A stretch of DNA of 64,000 nucleotides. It comes from CAVRUD01 sp963724285. GTDB lineage: Bacteria; Chloroflexota; Chloroflexia; Thermomicrobiales; UBA6265. The DNA lies in NCBI GenBank assembly GCA_963724285.1, contig CAVRUD010000019.1:62001-126000 (forward strand). The letters are read 5' to 3'. Position 1 is the stretch's first letter. Every line of letters starts with the position of its first letter. Positions 26,501-35,146 of this stretch are shown here, in pieces. The notes below the pieces were generated by a model. That model saw only the letters and a program-made list of their open reading frames with translations. It was not told the origin of the DNA and made no database searches. The position numbers and the translations under genes were made by a program.

Positions 26501-26897
26501 TGGTCTGTCAACGCGCATGCGCGGGCCGGATTGGGGTGGTCGGGGCATCCGCTTGCGGTGCCCGGTTCCCGGAAACGGGCACCGCCGCGGTAGGGGCAGG
26601 GCAAGCCCTGCCCCTACCGCGGCGGTGCCTGCACAGATCAGACGTGACGGACCACTTGAGCAGAAGCAGATTGCGCCCTGTCTTATGGCCGGGCGTTGGG
26701 CAGATCAAGGCGGTGTCCCGACCACAAGCTGTGCCCTGCCGCTTCGACCACCTCCTGGGTGATCGTCTGCAGGATGTCCGGTTTCGCTTGGACCGTGTGT
26801 CGGCACGCTACTTGCAGCGCTTCGTGCATTAACGGACGTGCTAATGCGCACCGGTCGCCGGTGCGGGGCGCGTCTCGCCCGTTGGGAGTGACGGGCT
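26501..26897. other. Intergenic region with dispersed repeat copy 2
   Basis: No supported gene. The repeat at 26538-26628 occupies the first part. Between it and the HTH gene a 48-codon minus-strand frame (26683-26829) reads like protein but has no recognised homologue and no clear ribosome binding site. Confidence 0.5.
26538..26628. repeat. Dispersed intergenic repeat, copy 2, ending in a 24-bp perfect hairpin
   Basis: It shares GGGGCATCCGCTTGCGGTGC and the GGGCAGGGCAAGCCCTGCCC core with 15643-15731. The right half is a perfect 24-bp inverted repeat (26579-26602 and 26605-26628) with only AA between the arms; outer arm sequence GCACCGCCGCGGTAGGGG. Confidence 0.8.
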
Positions 26898-27584
26898 ATG
26901 GCCGACCAGCCTGCTCCTCGGAACGAGGATCTCCGGGCGCTGCGCTTCGCCTGCTCCTGCGCCTCCGCTGCCCCAGACGCCGCGGACCCCTGGGTGGCGA
27001 TCGCTAAACAGGGCAAGCTCGCCGACGGCACCAAGGAGCTGATCCTCAACGCGCTCCACCGCCGGCCGCGTAGCGTTGTCCAGCTTTCCGACCTCCTCGG
27101 CCTCTCGCCGCCGGCCGTGCACCGCCATGTCGCGGAGTTGCTCGCCAGCGAGCTGATTCGCGAGGTGCCGATTCCCAGGGCGGCGCGCCGGTCGCCCACG
27201 GAACGCGACTACCGCCCCGCGTTCCCGGTCGTCCTCGCCGCCGACCGCCGGGACCTTCAGCCCGTGTTGGCGGAGCTCGCCGAGGCGCTCGCCGGCGCCT
27301 TCCGCGCACGGCGGGCCGCCCTGGAGGAGGCCTTCGCGCGGACCGACCTCTCGGCACGGGGGGAATCGTTCGAGGCGCTGCTCCACTACCTCTACGCCGC
27401 AGCGGCCCGTCTCGCCCGGGAACGGCTGGAAGCGACGGGCGATCTGCCGCCCTGGCCAGCGCACGGCGACGGCTCGCGCTGGATCTGGTGGGCGGAGGAG
27501 CCAGGGGAGGGCACACAGAAGCGGAAATGCAATGGCGACAGCCCGTACATGCCACCGTTTGGAAGCCCGCTATCAAGAAGTTGA
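26898..27584 (+). CDS. Winged-helix (ArsR-like) transcriptional regulator
   Basis: 228 residues. A winged helix spans about residues 42-95: GTKELILNALHRRPRSVVQL, then LSPPAVHRHVAELLASELI and a basic wing. The remainder is helical and alanine-rich with a tryptophan cluster (RWIWWAEEPGEG) near residue 198. Residues after about 205 look non-native. No metal-site cysteines of classical ArsR sensors are seen beyond CSCAS near the start. The ATG at 26898 gives the only sensible start. Neighbours on both sides are unrelated, so its target is unknown. Confidence 0.65.
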   Translation: MADQPAPRNEDLRALRFACSCASAAPDAADPWVAIAKQGKLADGTKELILNALHRRPRSVVQLSDLLGLSPPAVHRHVAELLASELIREVPIPRAARRSPTERDYRPAFPVVLAADRRDLQPVLAELAEALAGAFRARRAALEEAFARTDLSARGESFEALLHYLYAAAARLARERLEATGDLPPWPAHGDGSRWIWWAEEPGEGTQKRKCNGDSPYMPPFGSPLSRS

Positions 27585-27884
27585 GCGATGACACGCATCC
27601 ATGCCGGGCGGCTGAGTCACCGCGTTCCTCGGGGAGGCAGAGGGTGAGCAGGGGAGCCGGCGCCGATCTCCGAGTTTCCACCGGGAGGTCGTATGCACCC
27701 GCCACTCCTTGCCCGAAGTGACACTCATCCTGGGAAGTTCATGATCCCGTCCGTGGTAAACTAGGTGCGCACTCGCCGGCGGACCTGCTGCCGGTGGTTC
27801 CTCGCGATTGGTCCGTGCACCGCCGCCTTCGTGCGACGCCACCCATCGTACGCGCCGGAATCTCAACCGGCGACCGGGGTGGCC
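27585..27884. other. Intergenic region, nothing recognised
   Basis: 300 bp between the HTH regulator and the next plus-strand gene. Reading frames here are short and arginine-rich; no repeat, hairpin or promoter was identified. Confidence 0.45.
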
Positions 27885-28358
27885 ATGGCACAGTTTTCCA
27901 CACCGCGCGCAGTCCCAAATCTCCCCGAAGGTGGTCCTCTGCGAACCGCGTCACCAGCGGACCCGGGCCTCAACGAGCCTCTTCCGCCTTCGGAAGAATT
28001 CGCCAGCGAAAGCTTCGGCGTTGCCCAGATGCGCACGCCGGAAGGGCATGCGCTCTATCTGAAGGGCCAGATCAGCGATCGCGTTTTCCGGGTCTCTCTC
28101 GCGCGCGATCCGGCCGAATCGCGCCTCTGGTGTCTGTTCGTAGAACAGCGAGCGTCGGTCGGCGCGGTCGGCGGTAACTTCGGCGCCGTCATCGGCCCCG
28201 GTCGCCTCACCCAGTTCGAAGCGCTCGCCTGTCTGAAGGAGCTGGCCGAGGATCCAGGGGCCTGGTTGAGCGATGGGCGCCGGGCGCGCCTGCTCGCCTG
28301 GATCCGATCCCGGCCGATCGTCGAGAAGAAACCCCTCCTCCCACTCCGGAACGGCTAG
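27885..28358 (+). CDS. Hypothetical protein
   Basis: 157 residues, no signal peptide or membrane segment. The N-terminal 35 residues are proline-rich and probably flexible; the rest alternates strands and helices (ALYLKGQISDRVFRVSL, SRLWCLFVEQRASVGAVG, TQFEALACLKELAEDPGAWL). No family recognised. The ATG at 27885 follows GGGGTGG. It precedes the cold-shock gene by 62 nt in the same direction and may be cotranscribed. Confidence 0.55.
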   Translation: MAQFSTPRAVPNLPEGGPLRTASPADPGLNEPLPPSEEFASESFGVAQMRTPEGHALYLKGQISDRVFRVSLARDPAESRLWCLFVEQRASVGAVGGNFGAVIGPGRLTQFEALACLKELAEDPGAWLSDGRRARLLAWIRSRPIVEKKPLLPLRNG

Positions 28359-28420
28359 CGGTTCGATTGACCCGAGGCTTCTCGGCGTCGTCCATTCCAG
28401 TGATCACGAAAGGGCTATCC

Positions 28421-28645
28421 ATGGCAACGGGAACCATCCAATCAATCCGCACCGAGCGCGGATTCGGCTTCATCCTCCCCGAGAACGGCTCCCGAGAGGA
28501 CGAGCTGTTCTTCCACCATAGCGCGGTGGTCGGGTCCGGCTTCGACCTCCTGCGCGAAGGACAGAAGGTCTCCTACGAGGAAGGCGTCGACCCCCGCAAC
28601 CCGACGCGGCGCCGCGCGGTCGACGTGCAGCCGCAGACCGAGTAA
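28421..28645 (+). CDS. Cold-shock-domain protein
   Basis: 74 residues forming one five-strand OB-fold cold-shock domain: GTIQSIRTE, RNP1-like RGFGFI (13-18) and RNP2-like LFFHHSA (29-35). The family binds single-stranded RNA or DNA and melts secondary structure. It is slightly divergent: RNP1 starts with arginine rather than lysine and an insertion (ENGSREDE) lengthens the loop before RNP2. Normal family length. Confidence 0.85.
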   Translation: MATGTIQSIRTERGFGFILPENGSREDELFFHHSAVVGSGFDLLREGQKVSYEEGVDPRNPTRRRAVDVQPQTE

Positions 28646-28746
28646 CGGCCGGTCATCCCAGCCCGGACGGCGCGGGGCCGCTGGCGCGCCTCGATCCTGT
28701 CGTAGCGTCCGAGCGTGCAATCTCTCATCGAAGGAGGGTGCCTCTC

Positions 28747-28908
28747 ATGCGCAATCCGACCCTGGCAACCCGGGATGACACGGCGGTAACGCCCACGCCT
28801 CCCCCGACCAAGCTCCCGACCTCGACTGAGCCCCAGCGCTCGCAAAAGCTGCCGAAGCCGCCCAAGCCGCGCAAGGTGGAGAAGCGGCAACGAGGGCGCA
28901 AGGGCTAA
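28747..28908 (+). CDS. Small basic proline-rich protein
   Basis: 53 residues. The start ATG has a strong AAGGAGG eight bases upstream. The N-terminal half is acidic/threonine-rich (TLATRDDTAVTPTPPPTKLP); the C-terminal half is a run of lysine, arginine and proline (KLPKPPKPRKVEKRQRGRKG), as in nucleic-acid- or ribosome-associated tails. It lies 101 nt after the cold-shock gene and ends just before a strong terminator, suggesting one small transcript. No family recognised. Confidence 0.6.
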   Translation: MRNPTLATRDDTAVTPTPPPTKLPTSTEPQRSQKLPKPPKPRKVEKRQRGRKG

Positions 28909-28946
28909 CCCCGCAGAGCGGAACGCCGCACGAACGAGCGAAAACG

Positions 28947-28986
28947 CCGTGACGCCGTCTCCAGTGGAGACGGCGTCACGGTTTTT
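28947..28986. terminator. Bidirectional rho-independent terminator
   Basis: A perfect 16-bp stem (CCGTGACGCCGTCTCC / GGAGACGGCGTCACGG) with a three-base loop (AGT) is followed by TTTTT on the plus strand; on the minus strand it is followed by CGTTTTCG. It closes the cold-shock gene group and also serves the convergent gene at 29048. Confidence 0.9.
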
Positions 28987-29047
28987 CGTGCCGGGCAGCG
29001 ATGGCTTCCCGTGGGTGAAATCAAGCCGAGGGACTGTCGACTATTGG

Positions 29048-29368
29048 TCAGGATTCGCTGGGTGCGGGCGCGGCGGACATGTGCGGCAGGGCCTTGACGA
29101 GGGCCAGCGCCATGGCGACCTCGGCCGACCATCCCAACTCGACGACGTGGAACGCGTGGATATCCTCGGTTCTCGGCCGAATCTCGGCTCGGAACTGGGG
29201 GCCGAGTCGATCGATGCTGTACGCCCAGCCGTTGGCGTAGACACGTGCGGCGATCGTCGATACGTCATAGCCCTGCGGCCCCGGTACGACGCCGTACTCG
29301 GAGAGCCTGGCATGAGCGCTGAGGAGGACGGCACGTTCAGCATCGTTTGGATAGTCGTCGGTCAACAT
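29048..29368 (-). CDS. Hypothetical protein
   Basis: 106 residues, soluble. It has a helix (NDAERAVLLSAHARLSEYGV), a middle with beta character (GWAYSIDRLGPQFRAEIRP) and a helix ALALVKALPHM. No family recognised. The start is placed at the ATG at 29368 with GGAGA before it; upstream sequence in frame is not protein-like. It ends at the bidirectional terminator. Confidence 0.5.
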   Translation of the reverse strand: MLTDDYPNDAERAVLLSAHARLSEYGVVPGPQGYDVSTIAARVYANGWAYSIDRLGPQFRAEIRPRTEDIHAFHVVELGWSAEVAMALALVKALPHMSAAPAPSES

Positions 29369-29792
29369 ATGTTCTCCATCCCGGGAGTATCCCGGTGAGC
29401 AGCGTCCTTCCCAAGCCGACCGGCTACCGAACGGCCGGCCTTGCCGGTATTGGCGGCACAGCGGCGAGTCCGTTGGTGCTCGAGGGTTGTCGCGGCGTAA
29501 CAATCTACTGCCCCACAGCGGGCGCCCAAACGGGGATCAGGCTGGACGCGATCGGTGCATCCACTAAGCGCGGCGGAGCAGGTTGGGGCGGGCGGTCGAC
29601 TCCCTCGCGCACGTCGCTGGCGCGCTGAAATCGGCCGATCCTCGTCCAGGATACTTCACCCCGAGTTCGAAAGAGACGCCCAGGCCACCGTGCCGACGAA
29701 TAGTAGGACGAACGTCTCATGAAGACGCAATCGCCTGGCGGGGCAAATGCCCCGCCAGGCGACGATCCAGCATCGCGATGTTGGAGGTTTGA
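29369..29792. other. Intergenic region with one hairpin
   Basis: 424 bp between two minus-strand genes. It holds a 15-bp inverted repeat at 29731-29762; nothing else is recognisable. Confidence 0.5.
29731..29762 (-). terminator. 15-bp hairpin after a membrane protein gene
   Basis: TCGCCTGGCGGGGCA and TGCCCCGCCAGGCGA form a perfect stem with an AA loop, 31 nt beyond the stop of the membrane protein. On the minus strand it is followed by TTGCGTCTTC, a weak T-tract. Confidence 0.5.
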
Positions 29793-30221
29793 CTATGGCC
29801 TTCTGTCCGATCGCGTTCGGTGCCAGGCCAACCACGCGATCATGAGCCCGCAGCCAAGAATGACCGGCTGCAGGGGGCTGACGTACCCCAGCATCGCCAG
29901 CTGACCGAGGATCCAGCCGACCACAATGAAGCCTGCCGCAAGCGACACCATCGGCGCGTGCCGATTCCGGGCCCATTCCGCCCAGGCAGCGCCGAGCGTT
30001 GCCCCACCAACCACGATCGCCAGCAGGAGCCCAGGGATCGGGAAGCTATCGAATGGGGATCCGTCGAGTTGCGACGGATTCATTCCAAGCCCGTTGATCA
30101 TCAGGCCAACACCGCCGATGACGGCGTTGATGCCGACGACTACCAGGACCAGAATAAGGATCCGTGGTCGTGCCGCAGTTTCCGGGTCTCGTTCGTGGCT
30201 GCGACTCGTCCAGGCGATCAC
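29793..30221 (-). CDS. Small integral membrane protein
   Basis: 142 residues with four hydrophobic helices (ILILVLVVVGINAVIGGVGL; GLLLAIVVGGATLGAAWAEW; MVSLAAGFIVVGWILGQLAM; PVILGCGLMIAWLAWH) and arginine-rich ends that place both termini in the cytoplasm. No family recognised. It lies downstream of the alcohol dehydrogenase on the same strand with a 41-nt gap. Confidence 0.6.
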   Translation of the reverse strand: MIAWTSRSHERDPETAARPRILILVLVVVGINAVIGGVGLMINGLGMNPSQLDGSPFDSFPIPGLLLAIVVGGATLGAAWAEWARNRHAPMVSLAAGFIVVGWILGQLAMLGYVSPLQPVILGCGLMIAWLAWHRTRSDRRP

Positions 30222-30262
30222 TGTTCATCTCCTCAGCCTTTTCCTCCAAGGAGGAGTGCGGC

Positions 30263-31285
30263 TCAGATCGAGAAGACAACCCGTCCGTTGATGTCTCCTC
30301 GGCGCAGGCGGGCAAAGACCTCGCCGACCGCGTCGAGTGGCTGGTACTCGATCGTCGAGCGCACCTGCCCATCCGCGGCGAAGGCCAGCGCCTCCTGCAG
30401 ATCGAGGCGCGTCCCGACGATCGATCCCCGGATGGTGAGGCGCTTCAGAACGATGTCGAAGATGGGCGCCGGGAAATCGCCCGGGGGCAGGCCGACGAGC
30501 ACGCAGGTTCCGCCCGATCGGAGCGTGCCGATCGCCTGGCGAAAGGCCGGGGGCGATACGGCCGTGACGAGCGCGGCGTGGGCGCCGCCGATCTGGCGCT
30601 GGAGCTCGGCCGCGGGATCGGCGGTGGCGGCATTGACTGCGATCTCCGCCCCAAGCCCGCAGGCCAGATGAAGCTTCTCGTCGTCGACGTCGATCGCAGC
30701 GACGTGCAGGCCCATTGCCCGCGCGTACTGGATTGCGACGTGGCCGAGGCCGCCGACGCCCGAAACGGCCACCCACTGACCGGGCTTGGCTTCCGTCTCC
30801 TTGAGCCCCTTGTAGGTCGTGACTCCGGCGCAGAGGATCGGCGCCGCCTCGCCAAAGCCAATCTCATCCGGCAGTCTCCCGGCAAACGCCGCCGGGGCGA
30901 GGACGTACTCGGCGTAGCCGCCGTCCACCGAGTAGCCGGTGTTTTGCTGGCGGGGGCAGAGAGTTTCCCAGCCATCCAGGCAGTAGTCGCACGTGCCACA
31001 GGCACTGTGGAGCCACGGGACGCCGACCCGGTCTCCTTCCTTCACGACCGACACGCCGGCCCCAACGGCGGCGACCTCGCCCGCGCCCTCATGCCCGGGG
31101 ATGAACGGCAGCTTCGGTTTCACTGGCCAGTCACCGTCAGAGGCGTGCAGGTCCGTGTGGCAGACACCGCTTGCCCGGACCCGGACCAGCACCTGCCCCG
31201 GACCCGGGCGTGGGACGGGGACCGCTTCGATCCGCGGCACCTCACCGAACGCATGCACGACAGCAGCCTTCATTGTAGTCTCCAT
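30263..31285 (-). CDS. adhP: Zinc-dependent alcohol dehydrogenase (AdhP type)
   Basis: 340 residues of the medium-chain dehydrogenase family. Catalytic zinc ligands are C42 (RASGVCHTDLHA), H65-E66 (PGHEGAGEV) and C152 (ILCAGVTTYKGL). Structural zinc ligands C96, C99, C102 and C110 lie in CGTCDYCLDGWETLC. The NAD-binding GVGGLG is at about 176-181 with AIDVDDEKL after it, favouring NAD(H). Expected reaction: ethanol and other primary alcohols to aldehydes, reversibly. The ATG at 31285 is chosen for the GGAGG six bases upstream; a second ATG four codons on is the usual family start. Confidence 0.9.
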   Translation of the reverse strand: METTMKAAVVHAFGEVPRIEAVPVPRPGPGQVLVRVRASGVCHTDLHASDGDWPVKPKLPFIPGHEGAGEVAAVGAGVSVVKEGDRVGVPWLHSACGTCDYCLDGWETLCPRQQNTGYSVDGGYAEYVLAPAAFAGRLPDEIGFGEAAPILCAGVTTYKGLKETEAKPGQWVAVSGVGGLGHVAIQYARAMGLHVAAIDVDDEKLHLACGLGAEIAVNAATADPAAELQRQIGGAHAALVTAVSPPAFRQAIGTLRSGGTCVLVGLPPGDFPAPIFDIVLKRLTIRGSIVGTRLDLQEALAFAADGQVRSTIEYQPLDAVGEVFARLRRGDINGRVVFSI

Positions 31286-31574
31286 GACCATCCTCCAGAC
31301 CTTGCAGGTAGTAATTCCGGCAACCCGCGCTGGTTGCCGATGCAGATCCCATCGTCAGCCATCACCCGTCTCACGGGCGGCGGAAGACCACTGACGTTCG
31401 TGGCAATCACGCAACAACGCACGCCGTGCCCCGAGTGCCAAAGCGCAAAGAGGGAAATCGCAACGTTCCTGTAACGGCCGGGCATAACGATTGTTCGGGA
31501 TTGACGCGGCCAAAGCCCTATCGTCGGACCAGGACAAACGCGTCCTCCATCGCAAGCGCCAAAGGGGAGCCACC

Positions 31575-32561
31575 ATGGGACCTCAACAGGCAGACATCGC
31601 CACCAATATCCTGATCCCGCTCGACGGGTCGGCCCCGTCGAGCAGGGCGATTGACTTCGCCGCAGAGATCGGCGGCCCGAACGCGGCCTATGCCCTGCTC
31701 CACGTCGCGCCGGGAGAACCACTCGTCCGCGACGTGTTCGAGCTTGCCGCTGATCTGTCGCCGGTCCAGGACCATGCCGCCGCCGCTCTCCAGGCGGGCA
31801 GCGACCGGCTGCGATCCGTGCTACCGGACGCGACACAGGAGACCGTGCTCCGGGCCGGCGACCCGGCCAGGACCATCGTCAAGGAGGCAAAGTCCCGCGC
31901 CGCGAGCCTGATCGTAATGGCCAGTCGGGGGCGGGAATCGATCGACGAGCAAAGCTTCGGCAGCACCGCGGACCGGGTAGTGCGCACGTCGAGCGTGCCC
32001 GTGCTCGTGGTCCGCGAGCGGGCCGGCGAGATCCTCGGCCCCACGATTCTCCGGATCGTCGTTCCGCTGGACGGTTCCCTGCGGGCCGCTCAGGCGATTC
32101 CGGTCGCCGGCCGCCTGGCCAGGCAACTCGGGGTGCCGGTCAAGCTCGTTACCGTCGTCGATCCGAAACGGTCGTTCCCTCCCTCGCTCGCCTACGACGC
32201 GGCTCAAACCGGTGCATTCTTCGAGGAGATTCTGGCGGGCATGCAGCACGAGCTCGCCGCCATCCAGAACCAGGCGATTAAAGCGCTGCGGCGAGTAGGG
32301 GTTGAGGCCGACGCGGTGCTGCTGTACGGCGCGACCGTTCCGTCGATCATCGACGAAACCGCCCCCGGCGACCTGATGGTGATGACAAGCCACGGTCAGG
32401 GAATCGGGCGAAACTGGCTCCTGGGCACCATCTCCGACAAGCTGCTGCACGAGGCCCGATTGCCCATCGTCTTGCTGCGCTCCCAGCCCGAGCCGGACGT
32501 CACCGTCTTGGCGGTCGACGAGCCGCTCGGTCTCGCACTGGAGACGACCTGCTACTGCTAG
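31575..32561 (+). CDS. Tandem universal stress protein (two UspA domains)
   Basis: 328 residues. Domain 1 (about 8-150) begins NILIPLDGSAPSSRAIDFA and ends VVRTSSVPVLVVRE. Domain 2 (about 158-308) begins RIVVPLDGSLRAAQAIPVAG and ends with MTSHGQGIGRNWLLGTIS and LPIVLLRS. Domain 2 keeps the ATP-binding G-x2-G-x9-G-T pattern; domain 1 is close but altered (SRGRESIDEQSFGST). Usp proteins respond to starvation, oxidants or hypoxia. AAAGGGGAG precedes the start. It leads a short plus-strand group with the flavodoxin-like gene. Confidence 0.9.
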   Translation: MGPQQADIATNILIPLDGSAPSSRAIDFAAEIGGPNAAYALLHVAPGEPLVRDVFELAADLSPVQDHAAAALQAGSDRLRSVLPDATQETVLRAGDPARTIVKEAKSRAASLIVMASRGRESIDEQSFGSTADRVVRTSSVPVLVVRERAGEILGPTILRIVVPLDGSLRAAQAIPVAGRLARQLGVPVKLVTVVDPKRSFPPSLAYDAAQTGAFFEEILAGMQHELAAIQNQAIKALRRVGVEADAVLLYGATVPSIIDETAPGDLMVMTSHGQGIGRNWLLGTISDKLLHEARLPIVLLRSQPEPDVTVLAVDEPLGLALETTCYC

Positions 32562-32597
32562 GTCGATGCCTTCGCTACGTCCGAAAGGAGGTTGACC

Positions 32598-33134
32598 ATG
32601 ACTGTCCTGGTCGCGGCCGCCAGCAAGCACAAAAGCACCATGGGGATCGCCGAGGCCATCGCCGCGGAGTTGCGCACGATGGGGTACGATGTGGATGTCG
32701 CCCGGATCGACGACTCCCTGAGAGTAGACCACTACGCCGCTGTGATTCTCGGCAGCGCCGTCTACATGGGGAAGTGGCTCCCCGACGCGACGGAGTTCGT
32801 CGCCAGGTACGAGCGGACGCTGCGCGAGAAACCGGTCTGGCTTTTCAGCAGCGGCCCGCTCGGCTGGGACGATCCCATCCCGTCCAGTGACCCGGACGGC
32901 GCGGCCGACCTGACCGTCAAGACCGGCGCACGCGGCCATGAGGTCTTTGTCGGCAGGCTCGACAAGCACGACCTCGGGTTCGTGGAACGGCTTGCCACCC
33001 GCGTCGTGAAGGCGCCCGAAGGCGACTTCCGCGACTGGACGGCGATCCGCGCCTGGGCGCGCGGAATCGGGACCGGTCTCGGCCCAAGGCCCCCATTCGC
33101 GGCTCAGCCCGAGGCGGAGGAGCGCCGCGCGTAA
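32598..33134 (+). CDS. Flavodoxin-domain protein (HemG-like)
   Basis: 178 residues. The flavodoxin fold is visible: TVLVAAASKHKSTMGIAEAI is the FMN-phosphate loop at the N-terminus, AVILGSAVYMGKWLPDA the second FMN loop, and VWLFSSGPLGWDDP the third. This arrangement matches the flavodoxin/protoporphyrinogen-oxidase-like (HemG) group, in which FMN carries electrons for heme precursor oxidation or an unknown partner. GAAAGGAGG lies six bases before the ATG. It follows the Usp gene by 36 nt and is probably cotranscribed. Confidence 0.8.
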   Translation: MTVLVAAASKHKSTMGIAEAIAAELRTMGYDVDVARIDDSLRVDHYAAVILGSAVYMGKWLPDATEFVARYERTLREKPVWLFSSGPLGWDDPIPSSDPDGAADLTVKTGARGHEVFVGRLDKHDLGFVERLATRVVKAPEGDFRDWTAIRAWARGIGTGLGPRPPFAAQPEAEERRA

Positions 33135-33230
33135 AGGCCCGCAAGCATCGCCGGGACCGAGTTGCCCTTCTGGGCATCGGCGTGGCATTCGCCTCGGCCC
33201 CGGGACCGCTCGGGCTCGGCGTGGTCCGGT

Positions 33231-34564
33231 TCAGCGAAACGGGGTACTCCGGGGCGCAGCGCTTGGCGCGGAATAGTGCCGGTGGCGCAGTGAGGCGATC
33301 AGGTCCTGCCGGACGTCTGGATGAGCGATCGACGCGAGGAGTTCTGCCCGGCGGCGAAGCGGTTGCCCGGCGAGGTCGACCACGCCGAACTCGGTCGCGA
33401 CGTACTGCACGTGGCCGCGAGAGGTGACGACCCCCGCCCCGGGGCTTAGGGACCCCACGATGCGCGAGACCGTCCCTCCCTTCGCGGTGGACGGCAGGGC
33501 GATCACAGCCTTGCCTCCCTTCGAAAGCCTGGCCCCCCGGACAAAATCCATCTGCCCGCCGATCCCGCTGTAGATCCGCGGTCCGATCGAATCGGCCACG
33601 ACCTGCCCGGTCAGGTCGATCTCGATCGCGGAGTTGATCGAGACCACGTTGTCGTTGCGGCGGATTTCGCGGGTGTCGTTGACGATATCGACCGGGTGGA
33701 ACTCGACGAACGGGTTCCCATTGACGAAGTCGTAGAGACGCTGGCTGCCGACCGCGAACGCCGTCACGATCCGCCCCCGCCAGGTCTGCTTGCGCCGGTT
33801 GGTGACGACGCCCGACTCGCCAGCTCGACCAGCCCGTCCGAAAACATCTCGGTGTGGACGCCCAGGTCGGTGCGGTCGCGCAGGCACGCCAGCGTTGCAT
33901 CCGGGATCGCGCCGATGCCGAGCTGCAGGGTCGCCCCGTCGGGCACCAGATCGGCAACATGCTCGCCGATCCGGCGTTCGACCTCGCCAAGGACGGCCGG
34001 GGAGATCGCGGGGAGCGGGCGATCGGTCTCGACGAGCGCCGCGAACCGGCTGACATGGACGGCAGCATTGCCAAGCGTGCGTGGGACCTGCGGGTTGATC
34101 AGGCCGACCACCAGCCGCGCCGTATCGGCCGCTGCCCGGGCGCACGCGACCGAGGTGCCCAACCGGCAGAACCCGTGGTTATCCGGGGGAGAGACCTGGA
34201 GCAGGGCCACATCGAGCGGCAGCGCCCCACCGGTAAACAGGCTCGGGATATCGGACAGAAAGACCGGCGTGTAATCCGCGCGCCCATCGTTGACCGCCTC
34301 GCGCACGTTGGCGCCGACGAAAAGCGCGTTGTGGCGGATGTGCCCGGCAAGGTCCGGGGCGACGTGCGGCGCCGGCCCCTCCGTGTGCAGCGAGATCGTT
34401 TCGACGTCGCGCAACTCGTCTTTGCGCTTCACCAGGGCGTCGAGCAACTCGTGTGGCACCATTGCCGCCTCGTGCAGGTAGACCCGATCGCCGGACTTGA
34501 TGAGGTGAACGGCCTCGTCGGCGGACATGTATGTGGAACGGCTAAGCATTGAGCATTCAGACAT
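33231..34564 (-). CDS. Acetyl-CoA hydrolase / CoA-transferase (one frameshift)
   Basis: Two overlapping frames form one class I CoA-transferase-like protein of about 440 residues. The N-terminal part carries SADEAVHLIKSGDRVYLHEA, IRHNALFVGANVREAV and ATLQLGIGAIPDATL up to HTEMFSDGLVELA. The C-terminal part resumes ESGVVTNRRKQTWRGRIVTA and includes GNPFVEFHPVDIVNDTREI, the VSINSAIEIDLTGQVVADSI region and SRIVGSLSPGAGVVTSRG. One base is missing at about 33814-33823. The family interconverts acyl-CoAs (acetate or 4-hydroxybutyrate CoA transfer) through a glutamyl-CoA intermediate. The start is the ATG at 34564, six bases after GGAG. Confidence 0.8.
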
Positions 34565-34625
34565 CGTCAACTCCATAACAGGCGTCGCTCGAGGCCGTGC
34601 TGGGTCAGACCCCGGTCGGTTCGGC

Positions 34626-35037
34626 CTATCCACGGCCACGAGGGTGCGCGGCGACGGCCGGTTTCCCAGGCTCGCGGAGGGGCTCTGGCGGCGCACATTC
34701 CGTCGCTGTGCTGGACAACCCTGGTGATCGCGGGAAGCGCCGCCGGATAACCGCGGCCCAATCGACTCGCATGACGAGCACAAGCAACACAAATCCCAAC
34801 ACCTGGAGTGCCGCGCCGATCCCGCCGCCGAGCGACGGCATCAGCAGATGACGGAGCGAGCGCGCCGCGGAGTCAGCCGCCGCCACCAGATAGCGTAGCT
34901 GACGAATCGGGCCATCCCAAATGTGACCACGACGGGCAGAAGCTGGAACCCGCGCCAGCTGATCGGCTGCCCCAGACCATGCCCAGTACTTTCTCGTAAG
35001 CATTCGCCGCTTAAGGCGGCACTGGCGAAATCGGTTT
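34626..35037 (-). pseudogene. Membrane protein remnant, frameshifted
   Basis: One frame reads LGQPISWRGFQLLPVVVTFG followed by MARFVSYAIW, hydrophobic and protein-like; after a shift near 34875-34895 a second frame gives LMPSLGGGIGAALQVLGFVL and LVLVMRVDWAAVIRRRF. Joined they make two or three membrane helices of a small unidentified membrane protein. No start codon is available for the first frame after the stop near 35037. Treated as a broken gene. Confidence 0.4.
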
Positions 35038-35146
35038 ACATGGCAGATGTGTCTTGCCAGCGATCATCGTTTTGTCCTCCTGTAAACCAAATGCACTCGA
35101 TTGGGGATGTGGAGGCAACGGTGCCGAAGCTGTTCCACTCGCTGAC

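Noticed and set aside
26683..26829. 48-codon minus-strand frame with protein-like composition (HTVQAKPDILQTITQEVVEA)
   Set aside because: No recognisable family, no clear ribosome binding site, and adjacent to a repeat; it might be a transposase scrap but this cannot be shown.
31464..31490. TGTAACGG...CATAACGA upstream of the tandem Usp gene as a further copy of the 11-bp-period repeat
   Set aside because: The spacing is about 13-14 instead of 11 and both half-sites deviate.
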